DNA of 64,000 nucleotides, from NCBI RefSeq assembly GCF_958298935.1, contig NC_084933.1, positions 9,903,001 through 9,967,000 of the forward strand, given 5' to 3'. Below, piece after piece: positions 34,626-46,300 of this stretch; position 1 is the stretch's first letter, and every line of letters starts with the position of its first letter. The translations under genes were made by a program, and so were the position numbers. Below the pieces are notes generated by a model. It was given only the letters and a program-made list of their open reading frames with translations. It did not search any database and was not told where the DNA came from. Source of the stretch: Phragmites australis (taxonomy: Eukaryota; Streptophyta; Magnoliopsida; Poales; Poaceae).

Positions 34626-36760
34626 GTCACATCCCAATTTCGTAATCACGCATTTAAGCAAAATTATGCCCCTTAAGCATTATACTTGAATTTTACGTGA
34701 TGGTAATCTGGAGCGCTAATGCACTTCATTAATAATCATTTGAATAAGAGAGAAAGTTGGGGGAGAAATAATGGAAAATGCATTGGAAATACCTATTCTC
34801 TCTAACATGTGGGCCACACTCCTCACCCACTCCCTCTCTCAAGTGGGCAGCAGCCCACCTGCTCTCTCTCCCTCCTCCCTTACTCCACCATGTCCTCACC
34901 AAGTGCAACATAACTGCATGTCTCCCTCCCCCTCTCACTCAAGCTCAAGCACTCGCTCTCTCTTTTCCTCCAAAATCCGAGCTCAAGTGGAGGATTTAAC
35001 GTATGCATGTGGTACCATTGCATTTTCTAGCTCATAAGCTACTCATCCATCTAATCCATTTTCGTTTTCATGGAGGAATCAAGTAGTTCTTGAAGTTCCT
35101 GGCATTCTTGAGCTTTTTAGAGTAAAAATGGAGTTTTGGTCTAATCTAAGCTCTAGAATAGTGTTGGTAGTTGATGAACAAGTTCTAGTACCCTTAGACT
35201 ATCCCTAACATGTTTCCTTTAGGCTTGAAAAAGATCGCAACTCGAATCGACAAAAAACCACTCGAGAACAGGTTTTCTGGCTGACTTGGATACTCCGGAC
35301 TCACCCGGATACTCCGGGTTCAGCAGATTTTGTCCGATGAATTGTGTTCAAAATTGGTTAGGGTTTAGGGTGCGAGTTTGGTTTAGGATCCTTTGGATAG
35401 GGCATGTACACGTTTGTGTAGCACAGATTTGTAAAATGAGTCAAAACACCCAAGTGGAAAAATCGTGAAGAAATCAAGTCTGTATAGCTCAGATTATCTG
35501 GACAAGCCTGGAGACTCCGGGTAGTTATGTGATCACATAGCCGAGAGCTCCGTTCGGAACCTCACTCGGAGTGTCCGGTATATCCCGGATAGTCCGGACC
35601 AACCCAGAGGTTCCGAGTCAAGTTAAAATAATGCTAACCGAAAGTCTTTCCAGAGGATGGCCCGGATACTTCAGAACCCGGATACTCCGGATTCACCCGG
35701 ATACTCTGGGCCAGTCAAATAAAAAGCAGTAACAGAGCACCTCTCTCGGAGGGTCTCCTGGAGGGTCCGAGCTCGGATACTCCGAACCAGTTCGGATACT
35801 CTGAATGGCTGTTATTTTTCGGTTTTCGTTTAGATCGTTTAATATTGCATTGATTCTTATATCTTATATTTCTAGCATGTTGTTAAGCATTGTGGCATGG
35901 ATCGTTGCACTTTATTTATACTCATGGCATTGCACGTGTTATTCTTTCCCCCAATAGTACCCCCTCATTCTCTGGCCCTGACGTTCAGAGGGGTGAGAGG
36001 ATGTAGAGGAAAACCAATTCCAGCCTAGTATAGTAACAAGAATACCCGAAGGCAATTCCCTGTCCCTAAGAAGTTTTTTAGCGGGAACCATGGGCGTTGA
36101 TGGCGAAGCTCAAGGCTGATGGTGCATTTGTGGTGGCAACATGCCCCAGGGTTTATGCTGAGATCGGAGGTGCAGCCTGCGTCGAAGTAGAAGACCGAAG
36201 ACGTATTGGTAGAGGAGGCATGCTTCGAAGCCTGTTGGAGTTTGTATATGCGGTATCGGGACCCGAGGTCGGAGGGGCGTCAGTGGCGGTGATGCACTTT
36301 GGGGTCCGAGCCGAGGCCGATTTAGATTATTCATACTTCTTTGGTGACAGATCTTCTTGCCATTTGAGTTTGTCAGAGTGGAGATTACGTGGTGGATCGG
36401 GGGACTCCCCACGTTTTCCTATTTGAGGACAGCAGGATAGGATGTGTCACTGGCGCATTTTGACTGGATAATGCGTGGGTTCGTTTAGGGTCTTGTGTCC
36501 ATGCCCCTGGCATGCGCCGAAAGGAGTCTAGGTTATTAATGTGATGTGACGTTCATGCGAGAAAATGAGGCGTTGCCATGGGATGTTGCCACGTGTCGGC
36601 GGAATGACTGGGATATGGCCACGAGCCCCTAGGGATTAATGGGGGACGCCATGGAGCAATGCCATGTTGGTTCGGCTTCATCTCCCGGGCGTACGTGGCT
36701 GCTTGGCCCAGATGTAAAATTCTCATGAAGAATGCATTGTACTAAACAAAAAGAGGCCTT
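34626..36760 (+). repeat. Unassigned repeat, possibly Gypsy LTR and internal debris
   Basis: Begins TGTCACATCCCAATTTCG directly after the CACTA fragment. It contains a CCGGATACTCCGG-type array (35280-35820) and an open GC-rich patch (36097-36426) of no known family. No domain or partner LTR was recognised. Confidence 0.3.
35280..35820 (+). repeat. CCGGATACTCCGG-type palindrome array
   Basis: Around ten scattered copies of GGATACTCCGG or near variants, many in the arrangement CCGGACTCACCCGGATACTC. Confidence 0.75.
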
Positions 36761-36778
36761 GGATGCTTCCCCAACCCG

Positions 36779-37560
36779 ATGGAAAAGATCATTAAGTTAT
36801 CGGAGATCAAGAATTGCTTCATCAAGGAAGTTGGTTCATATTGCCAACATTGTGAAGTCGCCGATCACCACATAAAGGAGTGTCCAATTCCTACTAAACT
36901 CCTTCCTACTTTGCCTTCTAAGTACAAATCTACTTTCAATGATCACCATTTTCTATTGCATAAACTTAAAAGTGGCAAAGTCATGGCTAAATTCATTGAA
37001 ACTCAAGCTAAGAAAAAGCTTCCTAGGCAAATTTAGGTGCCTAAAGCTCCTGTGAGTCACTTCAAAGGTACCAAACTTAGTTGGGTACCTGAACAAAAGG
37101 CTTAATCCCATGTATGTAGGTGAACTATAAAGCCGGTGGAAAGCATTGGGTATTTGATAATGGATGTACATAACATATGACCAGCAATATAAAGATGATC
37201 ACCTCACTAGAAGATGACGTGGGTGATCATGATAAAGTTACTTTTGGTGATAATTCTAAGACAAATGTGGTAGGTTTAGGTAAGGTGGTGATATCTAATG
37301 ATCTCTTCATCTCTAATGTTCTTTTAGTTGAGTCTCTTAGTTTTAATTTGCTTTTCATAGCTCAACTATGTGATTTAGGCTTCACATATTTATTTAGTGA
37401 TGTTGATGTTGTTATAACTAGCCAGAAGCATAATGATCTAATCTTTAAAGGTTTTAGATATGGATATATCTATCTTATGAATTTTTTCCTCTAATAAAGC
37501 TAGCTTGACAATATGCCTCTTCACCAAGACTTCTATGGGTTAGCTTTCGCGACTTGCACA
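36779..37560 (+). pseudogene. Copia gag C-terminus and protease region
   Basis: The frame at 36779 contains the zinc knuckle CQHCEVADHHIKEC (CX2CX4HX4C), followed by PTKLLPTLPSKYKSTF. Further on (37177-37494) ITSLEDDVGDHDKVTFGDN and LSFNLLFIAQLCDLGF mark the protease-to-pre-integrase region. The catalytic Asp triplet expected before this (D-S/T-G-C) reads as DNGCT around 37158. The upstream gag is lost, and stops at 37036 and 37168 break the frame. Confidence 0.75.
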
Positions 37561-37567
37561 CATTGGA

Positions 37568-38706
37568 ATGAGCCAACTCAAGAAGTTGTTCAAGAATGCA
37601 ATGGTGGTTGGTTTTAAGGATGTGATATTCGAGAAGGACAAGTTGTACAGTGTTTACCAAGCGGGAAAGCAAGTTGCAAGCTCTCTTCCATACAAGTCAA
37701 TGATGTCTACATTAAGACCCTTGGAGCTTCTACATATGGACATCTTCAGACCAACTACCTATAAAAAACTTTATGGTAATCTCCATTATCTTGTCATTAT
37801 TGATGATTATTCGAGATACACTTGGACTTTCTTTTTAGATAACAAAAGCAAGATAATTGGGATAATTCCAAAAGTTCGTAAAGAGAGCTTAAAATGAGTT
37901 TGAGGCCACAATTGTGAACATCCGAAGAGACAACAACATGGAGTTCAAGAACACTCAAATTGAAAATTATTGTGATGATAGAGATATTAAGTATGAGTTT
38001 TTATCAACTTACACCCCTCAACAAAATGGTGTGGTGGAGAGAAAGAACAAGTATCAAGCATGAGTTTTCACCAACCTACACCCCTCAATAAAATGTCATG
38101 GTGGAGAGAAAGAACAAGACCTTAATCACTCTAGCAAGGGCTATGTTGGATGAGTATAGAACGCCGAAAAAGTTTTGGACGGAAGCAATCAACATGACGT
38201 GTCATGCATCCAATCGAGTGTACCTCTACCATCTTTTGAAGAAGACACCATACGAGCTTCTCATTGGAAGGAAACTCAATATCTCTTACTTCTAGGTGTT
38301 CGAGTGTAAGATCTTCATCTACAAGAAAAAGGAACGTCTAGGCAAGTTTGAAAAATATTGTGATATTGGTTTTCTTGTTGGTTATGCACCGAACTCCAAA
38401 GCATATCGAGTATTCAACAATGTCACCAGTTTTGTTGAAAAAACTTGTGATATGGAGTTTGATGAATCTAATAGCTCCCAAGGAGAAGACATTTCTTGTG
38501 ATGATATAGGTGATGAACCCTTGAAAAATGTGATAAAGAATATGACGATTGGAGATATCAAGCCTAAGGAGGATGATAAAAATGTACCTTCTATTTCTAC
38601 TCAATACAACTCTATGGTGCCCCAAGTTGATCATGATGAAGAGAAGGATGATCAACTACTTCCATCACAAGATGTCTATTTTTCTCGAGCGAAAGCTCAA
38701 GCTTAA
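37568..38706 (+). pseudogene. Copia integrase
   Basis: Recognisable parts: HIGMSQLKKLFKN (about 37560), ACQAGKQVA-like YQAGKQVASSLPYKS, LELLHMDIFRPTTYKKLYG, LVIIDDYSRYTWTFFLDNKS, then TYTPQQNGVVERKNK, ITLARAMLDEYRTPKKFW and NISYF.VFECKIFIYKKKER. A segment around the PQQNGVVERKN motif is duplicated in tandem and a stop precedes the second copy. Frames change at 37897, 38070 and 38296. Confidence 0.85.
38005..38120 (+). repeat. Tandem duplication in Copia integrase
   Basis: CACCCCTCAACAAAATG...GTGGAGAGAAAGAACAAG (38011-38051) recurs at 38081-38119 as CACCCCTCAATAAAATG...GTGGAGAGAAAGAACAAG. Confidence 0.85.
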
Positions 38707-38876
38707 GCTCAAAATATTGGACCACCACAAAACACACCTCAAGAATCACAAGTGAAGCACCATCAAGGGGAGTAAGAACTCGCTCTTGTCAATATGCTTC
38801 ATTTGGTGAACATTACTCATTTATCTCTTGTTTAGAACCCACACATGTAGATGAGACTCTTAAAGATTCGGATTGG

Positions 38877-40360
38877 GTGATGGCAATGCAAGAAGAACTC
38901 AACAACTTCACCCGCAATAAAGTATGTATTCTTGAAGAGAGGCCTCAAGACAAAAATATGATTGGAACCAAGTGGGTCTTCCACAAAAAGCAGGATGAAC
39001 ACAGTGTGGTGGTACACAACAAGGCAAGACTCGTCGCGCAAGGTTTTGCACAAGTTGAAGGTTTAGATTTTGGCGAAACATTCGCTCATGTGGCAAGGCT
39101 TGAAGCCATTCATATCCTTCTTGCATTTGCTTCATATCATAACATTGAGCTTTAACAAATGGATGTGAAGAGTGCATTTTTTAATAGCTTCATTAATGAG
39201 CTCATTTATGTTGAACAAACCCCTCGATTTCGAAGATCCTAGATATCCTAATCATGTGTACAAGGCGCTTTATGGACTCAAGCAAGTCCTAAGAGCTTGG
39301 TACGAACGCCTACGTGACTTCCTTATCAATCAATTATTCAAGATCGGGAAGGTGGACACTACATTGTCCACAAAGATCATCGATAATGAGTTTTTTTTGT
39401 GTCAAGTTTATGTTGATAATAATATTTGGTTCAACTAACAAAGAGTTTTGAAAAGAATTTGATGACATGATGTCTAGAGAGTTTGAGATGTTGATGATTG
39501 TCGAGCTCAACTACTTTCTTGGATTTCAAATCAACCAATTGAAGGAAGGGACATTCATCCATGAAGAGAAGTACACGAGGGACATCCTTAAGAAGTTTAA
39601 GATGGATGATTGCAAGTCAATCAAGACCCCCATGCCTACCAATGGACATCTCGATTTGGATGAATCGGGTAAATCGGTTGACCAAAAGCTTTATCATTCT
39701 ATGATTGTGTCACTTCTTTACCTTACCACATCTAGACCTGACATTATGTTTAGTACATGCATGTGCGCTTGCTTTCAAGCTAATCATAAGGAATTGCATC
39801 TTAGTGCAGTTAAGAGGATCCATAGATACCTAAAGCATACACCTAGCATAGGCATGTGGTACCCGAAATGCGCTAGTTTCTTATTCTTGGGTTACTTGGG
39901 TTCGGACTTTGCCGGATGTCGTGTGGACCGTAAGAGTAATTCGGGTGGGTGCCACTTGCTAGGGTGATCCTTAGTTTCGTGGTCTTCTAAAAAGCAAAAC
40001 TCGGTAGCCTTGTCCACCGCAGAAGCGGAATACATAGCCGCCAGAGCTTGTTGTGTTCAAATCTTTTATATGAAGCAAACCTTGTTAGACTTTGGTGTTT
40101 GTCTAGAGAAGGTTCCACTCCTTTGTGATAATATGAGTGCCGTAAAAATTACAAACAATCCTGTTTAACACTCTCGTACAAAGCATATTGATATTCACCA
40201 CCACTTCCTTAGAGACTATTTGACTAAAAATGATATTTTTCTTAGTAATGTAAGATCAGAAGATCAATTGGCAGATATCTTCACAAAACCTCTAGATGAG
40301 GCCGCATTTTGTAGATTGCGAAGTGAGTTGAATGTGATAGATGCTTCAAACTTAATATGA
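38877..40360 (+). pseudogene. Copia reverse transcriptase and RNase H
   Basis: RT motifs seen: [78 protein letters not shown] and QVYVDNNIWF, where YVDDIIF is expected, so one catalytic Asp (YVDD) has become Asn. RNase H follows: FLGYLGSDFAGCRVDRKSNS, STAEAEYIAA, NNPVxHSRTKHIDI and LADIFTKPLDEA up to about 40330. Stops occur at 39153 and 39437, with others in RNase H. Confidence 0.88.
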
Positions 40361-40369
40361 TGTCTTATC

Positions 40370-42160
40370 ATATAGATGTATTTATGATAGGTGCTTGTCT
40401 AACATTCTCAAGATAGTGGTGAATATGAGTTTTGCTTGAATTGGTGGCCCCCTAGTTTTTAGTCAAGGCATATTATTGGGTTCACCATAAAGAAGCTTAA
40501 GAAGGGAAGTAATATGACAAGATAAATTTATTTTATGCTACGCATTCACATATCATAGCTTGCACTCACGTTTACTTTCATACACTTATTATGCATTGCA
40601 TGTGAATTGACGGTAGAGATATCACAAAGGAGGATATCACTATTTGAGAATGTTGTTCGCTCTCGATGTGAACATACAACTCTATAAGTGTGTTTAAATT
40701 GATATAAGTGCTTAATGACTATTAAGTCATGTCCTATCCAATTTAAAGCCTTAATCTTTAAGTTTATAGGCAATATGACTCATACATTTCCTTGGAGTTT
40801 CTCTTTCTCCTTCTTTATTCCTTCTTTATTGTGAAAATTATATATCACATAGCCATTTTGGAAAATATTTGCAAATGAGTGTTTGAGAGTGTGAGATCTT
40901 CCCTCAAATCTGGTCCAAACATGTGTTTTTGTTGTGTGTTTGTTTGAAGTTTGGACTCAATGAGATATTTTAGTTCAGCAGAATCTTTTTCTTATCATCG
41001 GATGATGCGACGTTCCTCTCTTCCTCTCAGAGGATCATCCGGCGCTCTGAGTTTCTGCAAGTGTTTTCATAATCTCTTGGAGATATTCTGGCGAGTTCTT
41101 CTAGTGCTCAGTGAAAAATCACCGCAATATCTAATGTTCAAAAGTCAGTTTTCCTCAGAAAATGTTCCAGCGATCAATGTGAAAGTCAGTGGAATATCCG
41201 GCGCTTAGTGTGAAGGTCAACGGAATATCCGACGCTCAGTTTAAGGTTTTGGCTCAATTTGGGATGCTCTTTAGAAATTTTGGTCTGGCGTAACTTTCTG
41301 GTGTTTAAACAGTTTTCACCGAACCTTCCGATGTAGTCGTCTGGTTTTCGGCTAATTTTTCCAACCTCTTTGGAAATATCAATCCGGCGCTGAGTCGTGT
41401 CATCACTGGAACTTCTGGCGTTTGAAATTTTCACGGGTCCCACCTATCATATATCCTTCAGTCTCGGTCGGTCTCTGTTTCGATCTGCCGCCGCCGCCAA
41501 GCTCTCCTCGTCGATTCGCTGAGTCACCGTCATGCTCCCGCCTCCACGCCGTCCTAGTGCCTCCTTACGCCGTCGCTCCACCTGCTTCACTGCTCGTTGT
41601 CGCCAGCGCCACTGCTCCTCCGCAAGCTAGCGCCACATGCTCCCGCGCTCAGAGCCGTCGTCGTCGCTGCCCCAGTGCTGCTGCTCACCGTCACAGCCAC
41701 CGACCGCACCTCTCTCATCGTCGTTTCCTCTGCTGATCATCATGGTGAGCATCTCTTCGGCCGGTTCTTCAATTTGCAAACCCTAGATGCATTTTCATGC
41801 AAATATGTTCCAAATTCTTGCAAATTAATGCAAAATATGTCCAATTTCTTTCATTTTGTTGCAACTTAAGTCCTTTTTGTCATGAATTAGGATCATGTTG
41901 ATCAAATCTTTGCTTAATTTGCTCAATATCATTCAAATCCGAGCTAATTCATGCAAATTGGTCTCAAATTCATGTCTTTTTGATCAATTTTTTCAAATTC
42001 AAGTCAAATTATATGCAATTGATCAATCCTTGTGTCACAATCCTTAATCCTAAGCATGTTCACCTAAATGTATATCAATTTCATGCTTAGGGTTTTGTTT
42101 TCGGGTAATTTTCTTGTCTATTCTTTAACCCGAAGTGCTCTCTCATCCTTTGCTTTCTCT
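40370..42160 (+). other. Copia 3' region/LTR-like stretch with CCGG-type repeats
   Basis: Non-coding. AT-rich to about 40950, then ATCCGGCGCTCTGAG- and GAATATCCGGCGCT-type repeats (41030-41420), then a GC-rich Pro/Ala-coding patch (41460-41740). It probably represents the LTR or the long untranslated 3' region of the Copia element. LTR ends could not be fixed. Confidence 0.4.
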
Positions 42161-42163
42161 CAT

Positions 42164-42750
42164 ATGGGTCGTGAGCGCACTGACAAGGGCAAACGAAAAG
42201 TAGTTGAGCAGTCAAAGAAAAAGAAGTCAAAGGCTCAAAAAGAGATGGATCATACTGTTGTCGCCGCAGATGCAGCAAATGCTCAAAGAGGGTTTGAGAT
42301 CAGGGATGCCACTACTCTGCTGCTGCGTCGGTCCGTCCACACTCGTGGATTGGGATCGACGCCTTCCAGCTGGTCAGGGGCGGAAGAAGGATCATTAGGA
42401 GCCAGAGTAAGAGGAGGAGGAGCAGCAGCAGTCGCAACAGAGTAGCAGTAGCAGACAGAGCAGTCTCACCCTGAGGGAGAGCTTCGGTTGCGTGACTTGA
42501 CGTTTGTTAAGGCACCGAAGATTAATAAGTTGAGGTTTGTGCCGGTCAGTGAGTGGTTTCCTCCTGAGAGAGAAGAAGAGGCAAATCCTAGGTTCTGGAC
42601 CATTCTGCAGGAGAGTTTCTTTTATTCATATCTGAGGAAGAATGTCAGTTTAAGCAAACATAAGATGCTCAACTGGCATCACATCTCCTTTCCATGGCCA
42701 TTCACGGCCCGCGAAGATCAACCACTCGTGCCCGAGATCACTATCCAATA
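42164..42750 (+). pseudogene. Extra 3' retrotransposon ORF of unknown function
   Basis: From ATG 42164: MGRERTDKGKRKVVEQSKKK, a Lys-rich start followed by Gln/Ser-rich sequence. After a frame shift near 42440 it continues in the 42488 frame as DLTFVKAPKINKLRFVPVSE, then LRKNVSLSKHKMLNWHHISF. I associate this type of reading with grass retroelement 3' ORFs but cannot name a function. It ends less than 0.6 kb before the GTF3C5 start codon. Confidence 0.45.
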
Positions 42751-43129
42751 AAAAACCAGACTTCCAAGATCCATCTCACTCAGACCCTTTTGAATGTAGC
42801 GGATAACAACGGAGCGGGGCTATCGAATTGATTTGTATTCGAATCTTAGGAGCTGATAATCACTGATATGCTCATATTGGTGACGTTATTGTTGCTGTAA
42901 TCAAAGAAGCAGTGCCCAAAATGCCTCAGGAGGAGTGGACTTGAGATCGTACTTCGACGCCATTCCTAGACTTTGAACTCTTCTCATAGATATGAATCGG
43001 TATGTTAAGGAGTGAATTCAAGTGTTCTATACCGTATTTTAGATCTCCCATGATCGAGGTTTCATTCAGTTCATATTTATGGGAGAGTAGTTCAGACTTT
43101 ACATAATAACATGGGTTCAGGCTTAGTGA

Positions 43130-43317
43130 CAGCTGTGTACTCACTGGAGGAGTCTTCTCCACGGATGTTGAGGTCGGAATTTTGTTCAGACAGCCCTTCG
43201 CTCTGGGTTCTTCGAGGCTGCCAGATACGCTCACACCTGAGGCACCTAATATTGTGCCCTTGACGTTGATCTGGTTCCCTTCCGATCGGCGCCGTCTCCG
43301 CTCCGCTTCCCTCCCTG
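43130..43317 (+). promoter_or_regulatory. GTF3C5: GTF3C5 promoter-proximal/5' UTR region
   Basis: The block immediately upstream of the ATG becomes pyrimidine- and GC-rich (43260-43317), typical of a grass 5' UTR. I see no clear TATA box. Retrotransposon-derived coding sequence ends only about 0.4-0.6 kb upstream (42750, possible remnant to about 42970), so the native promoter is short or built partly on element DNA. Confidence 0.45.
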
Positions 43318-46300
43318 ATGGCTTCCCCGCCCTCTTCCCCCAACTCCTCGCCGCCGCTGTCCACCATCACTGACGGTGCCGTCTCCGGCACGCTCCCTGC
43401 GGCCGAGGCCTTCGCCGTGCACTACCCGGGCTACCCCTCCTCGCCCTCCCGCGCCGCCCGCACTCTCGGCGGCCTCCCCGCTATTGCCAAGGTACTCCCC
43501 GAAACCCTAACCCCTCTCTAGCTTCCACTAGGCGGCGCGTCCTGGCAAAGTGAAATGATGGTTCGTCCTCTCTCGCAGGTCCGGAGCTCCGACGCCGGCG
43601 CTCGCCTCGAGCTCCGGTTCCGCCCCGAGGACCCTAACTGCCACCCGGCCTTCGGCGAGTCCCGCGTCTCTACGGACCTCGTCCTCCGCCTCTCCAGGCG
43701 CAAGGGGTCCGCGGCGCCGCGTGCTGAGGTGGTCGCTCGTGTCCGGACCGCCTACCACTTCGAAGGTAAGGGCCCTCTGCGCGCTGACGTGTTCGACGAA
43801 ATGCCTCTTGTTCTCCTTCTTGTAGAACGGCTGTTGTGTTGGAAGTCTCCATGTTCTGTAGATTTGTCTGGCTTCTAACCATGGGATAGAATTAGACATT
43901 TTGTTGATGTAATGTAAGGTTCAAGCTTCCTTGCTGGATGTTCAGCAGATTTTGCATCGTTGCTTAAATACCATAATCCACATGTTGTGATAAAACGATG
44001 AGACAGAATTTTAAAGAAACAAGCTGTACGAAGTGATGTGCTTTAGAACTACTGTAGATGTGTTCTAATATCCTTACTGAGATCTCGGTATTAGATCTGT
44101 TTGATCAATTCGACAGACTAAATTGTATTGCCTCTACTTACTGCCACTTTGGTTGAATGCTTATTGTTTCATGCATTGTTGTTCCTTTTCAAAAGAATAG
44201 CTGACATAAAATAGTTTAGATTTGAGGAAATAGGATAGAAACATGTTTTAGCTTATTAACCAAACTTATCCTTCTTTATAGAGTAGCCAAAAAATAGTGG
44301 GTAAGTTCCGCATGTGAGGTGCCGGTTTGATGTAACATGTAAGGGCATGTGCATATATTCTGCAGAAAGTGTAACAAACACTCATCTTATTATTTGCATC
44401 AAGATGAATCTGCAGAAGATGAATCTTGTTATTTGCACCAATCCTATCCCAAACTGCACAAGGCAGAAAGTGAGAGTATACATCAATACATATCACGCTG
44501 TCAAATTGTGTATATTGGATAAAAAATGGAATATGCAAGTCAAAGTATGTTAGGTTAGGATGCAATTACCCAATAGGATTGGGCATTTTTCAGAGGAATT
44601 TCAAAATATTGGCATTCGCCAGTTATCCTGTCTTCCTGTGCCATTCGGAACAAAGGATTCAGAAAAGAAAAAAAAAGGTCAGATTCAAGGAAAATAATTT
44701 CCTGGGACTCTCGAGTCTCATCCATGGGAACTGTGCTTACTGATGCCACCAGCCATTGATCACTCGCAGTCTGTCCTACTACCATGCTCAGTCAAAGTCT
44801 TTGATTAGTATTACTCTGAGGACAGAGAAACTAGTCCGTGATGATAAATTTGTGCAATGGCTCCATGGGGTTTACTTTTACGCTTCCCCAGCAACCAAAT
44901 TGTGTCACAGTCTCACAGACTCTCAGCGTTTTGTTTAAAGCCTTTAAACATAATTTCCTATGCTTTTGCTTCTTTTGATCCAAACACCCCTGTCCTTTAA
45001 AGTTTCTTAGTTTTTTGTTCCGATGTTTTTTTTTTACTGCATTGCTCTCCTATGTTATTTCATTCTCCCATCCCAATTAGGCCCTAAAAGGAATGTGCAT
45101 GCCATACTGGCCATACCAATGTAAACCAGAAAATAAAATAAATTAATTTTAGCTTGTTAAAATTAGATTACATTTTTCGAATATTGTTTGAAAGTTGATT
45201 CTCCCATACCTTCCCAATAAGTATGATGATGTATGAATTTAGATGCACATGATATATCTAGCATCGTTTTATTCTACATGCAAAATTGATGATATACAAG
45301 CGTATGCAGGTATGGCAGATTTTCAGCATGTTGTTCCAGTGCATGCTGCACAAGTGAGAAAAAGAAAATCAGATTCTCAAAACGATACTGAAAATTTAGG
45401 TAGTTGTGCCCTACTTTCTGACTTTTTACTTATGGGATTACAAGCTTATTGTAACGTTGCCATTTCCTACTCAATATCTTCCTTTTCTGAATGACAGATA
45501 AGACTGGACGTCTGGAAACAGATGATGGAGATATCATGATGTTGGTACCCCCACTCTTCTCAGTGAAGGATGGACCAACAAAGATAGCGTAAGTGATATT
45601 AGTGACACAGATATCAAATGACTTTGAATTTTGACTTCTTCAACTTTGTTGATATTTGCAATTCTCTTTGTTGCCTTCCAATGGATACAAATTAGCCTTC
45701 GGCCTGAAAATTTGTTAGTGAAATTTCCACATTAAAGATACGAATTGCGGATATGGCACTTTGTATGCACATATGATCTTTGTATAGAAACATCTTATGC
45801 TGCTGACACACCTGAAATATGTGTTGGATATGTATGTGAAGTAATATTGCCTGCCTTTTCCCCAAGCTTCGTAAGCCTTGTGTGAGTTGGTTACTGCATG
45901 GAACTTAGGATGGTAGCAGAGCCAAAGGTCTTGGGCTGTGATCAGTATCCAATTTCTTCTTTTGAAGAAACAATTTGCAGCCACCCTCTGAGTCCTATGG
46001 TCTATGCTGTCGACCTGTGAGCCAAGATGTGAGGTGGAGTGTTGAAGTATATTGCTCACCTTTCCCCAAACAGCTCGTGCTGGTGCGTGAAACTTATGTC
46101 TATCTGCCAACGAGACATAAATATTGATCATGGCATCTATTATTAAAATAATTTGAGCTAAATGCTTACTTTGAAAGGAATACTAACCTAAATAACCTTG
46201 TGGACTTACCGTGCATGGCTTCTGATTGAATTGCTCATTACTGAAACATATGGAGTGCGGTATTGAAACGTTCAAATGATGAGTATCTGATTTTTTTTTG

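Larger units (their letters stand above)
36779..42760 (+). mobile_element. Decayed SIRE-like Ty1-Copia retrotransposon
   Basis: Plus-strand parts in Copia order: gag zinc knuckle (36842-36883), protease/gag-pre-integrase (37150-37560), integrase (37568-38700), reverse transcriptase (38877-39440), RNase H (39467-40360), then a long 3' region with an extra ORF (42164-42750), which resembles the SIRE/Maximus layout. Most of gag and the 5' LTR are missing. All domains are split by stops and frame shifts. LTR ends not identified. Confidence 0.85.

Noticed and set aside
43528..43899. 123-aa minus-strand ORF over GTF3C5 exon 2
   Set aside because: It is an antisense shadow of a GC-rich exon; no family resemblance.
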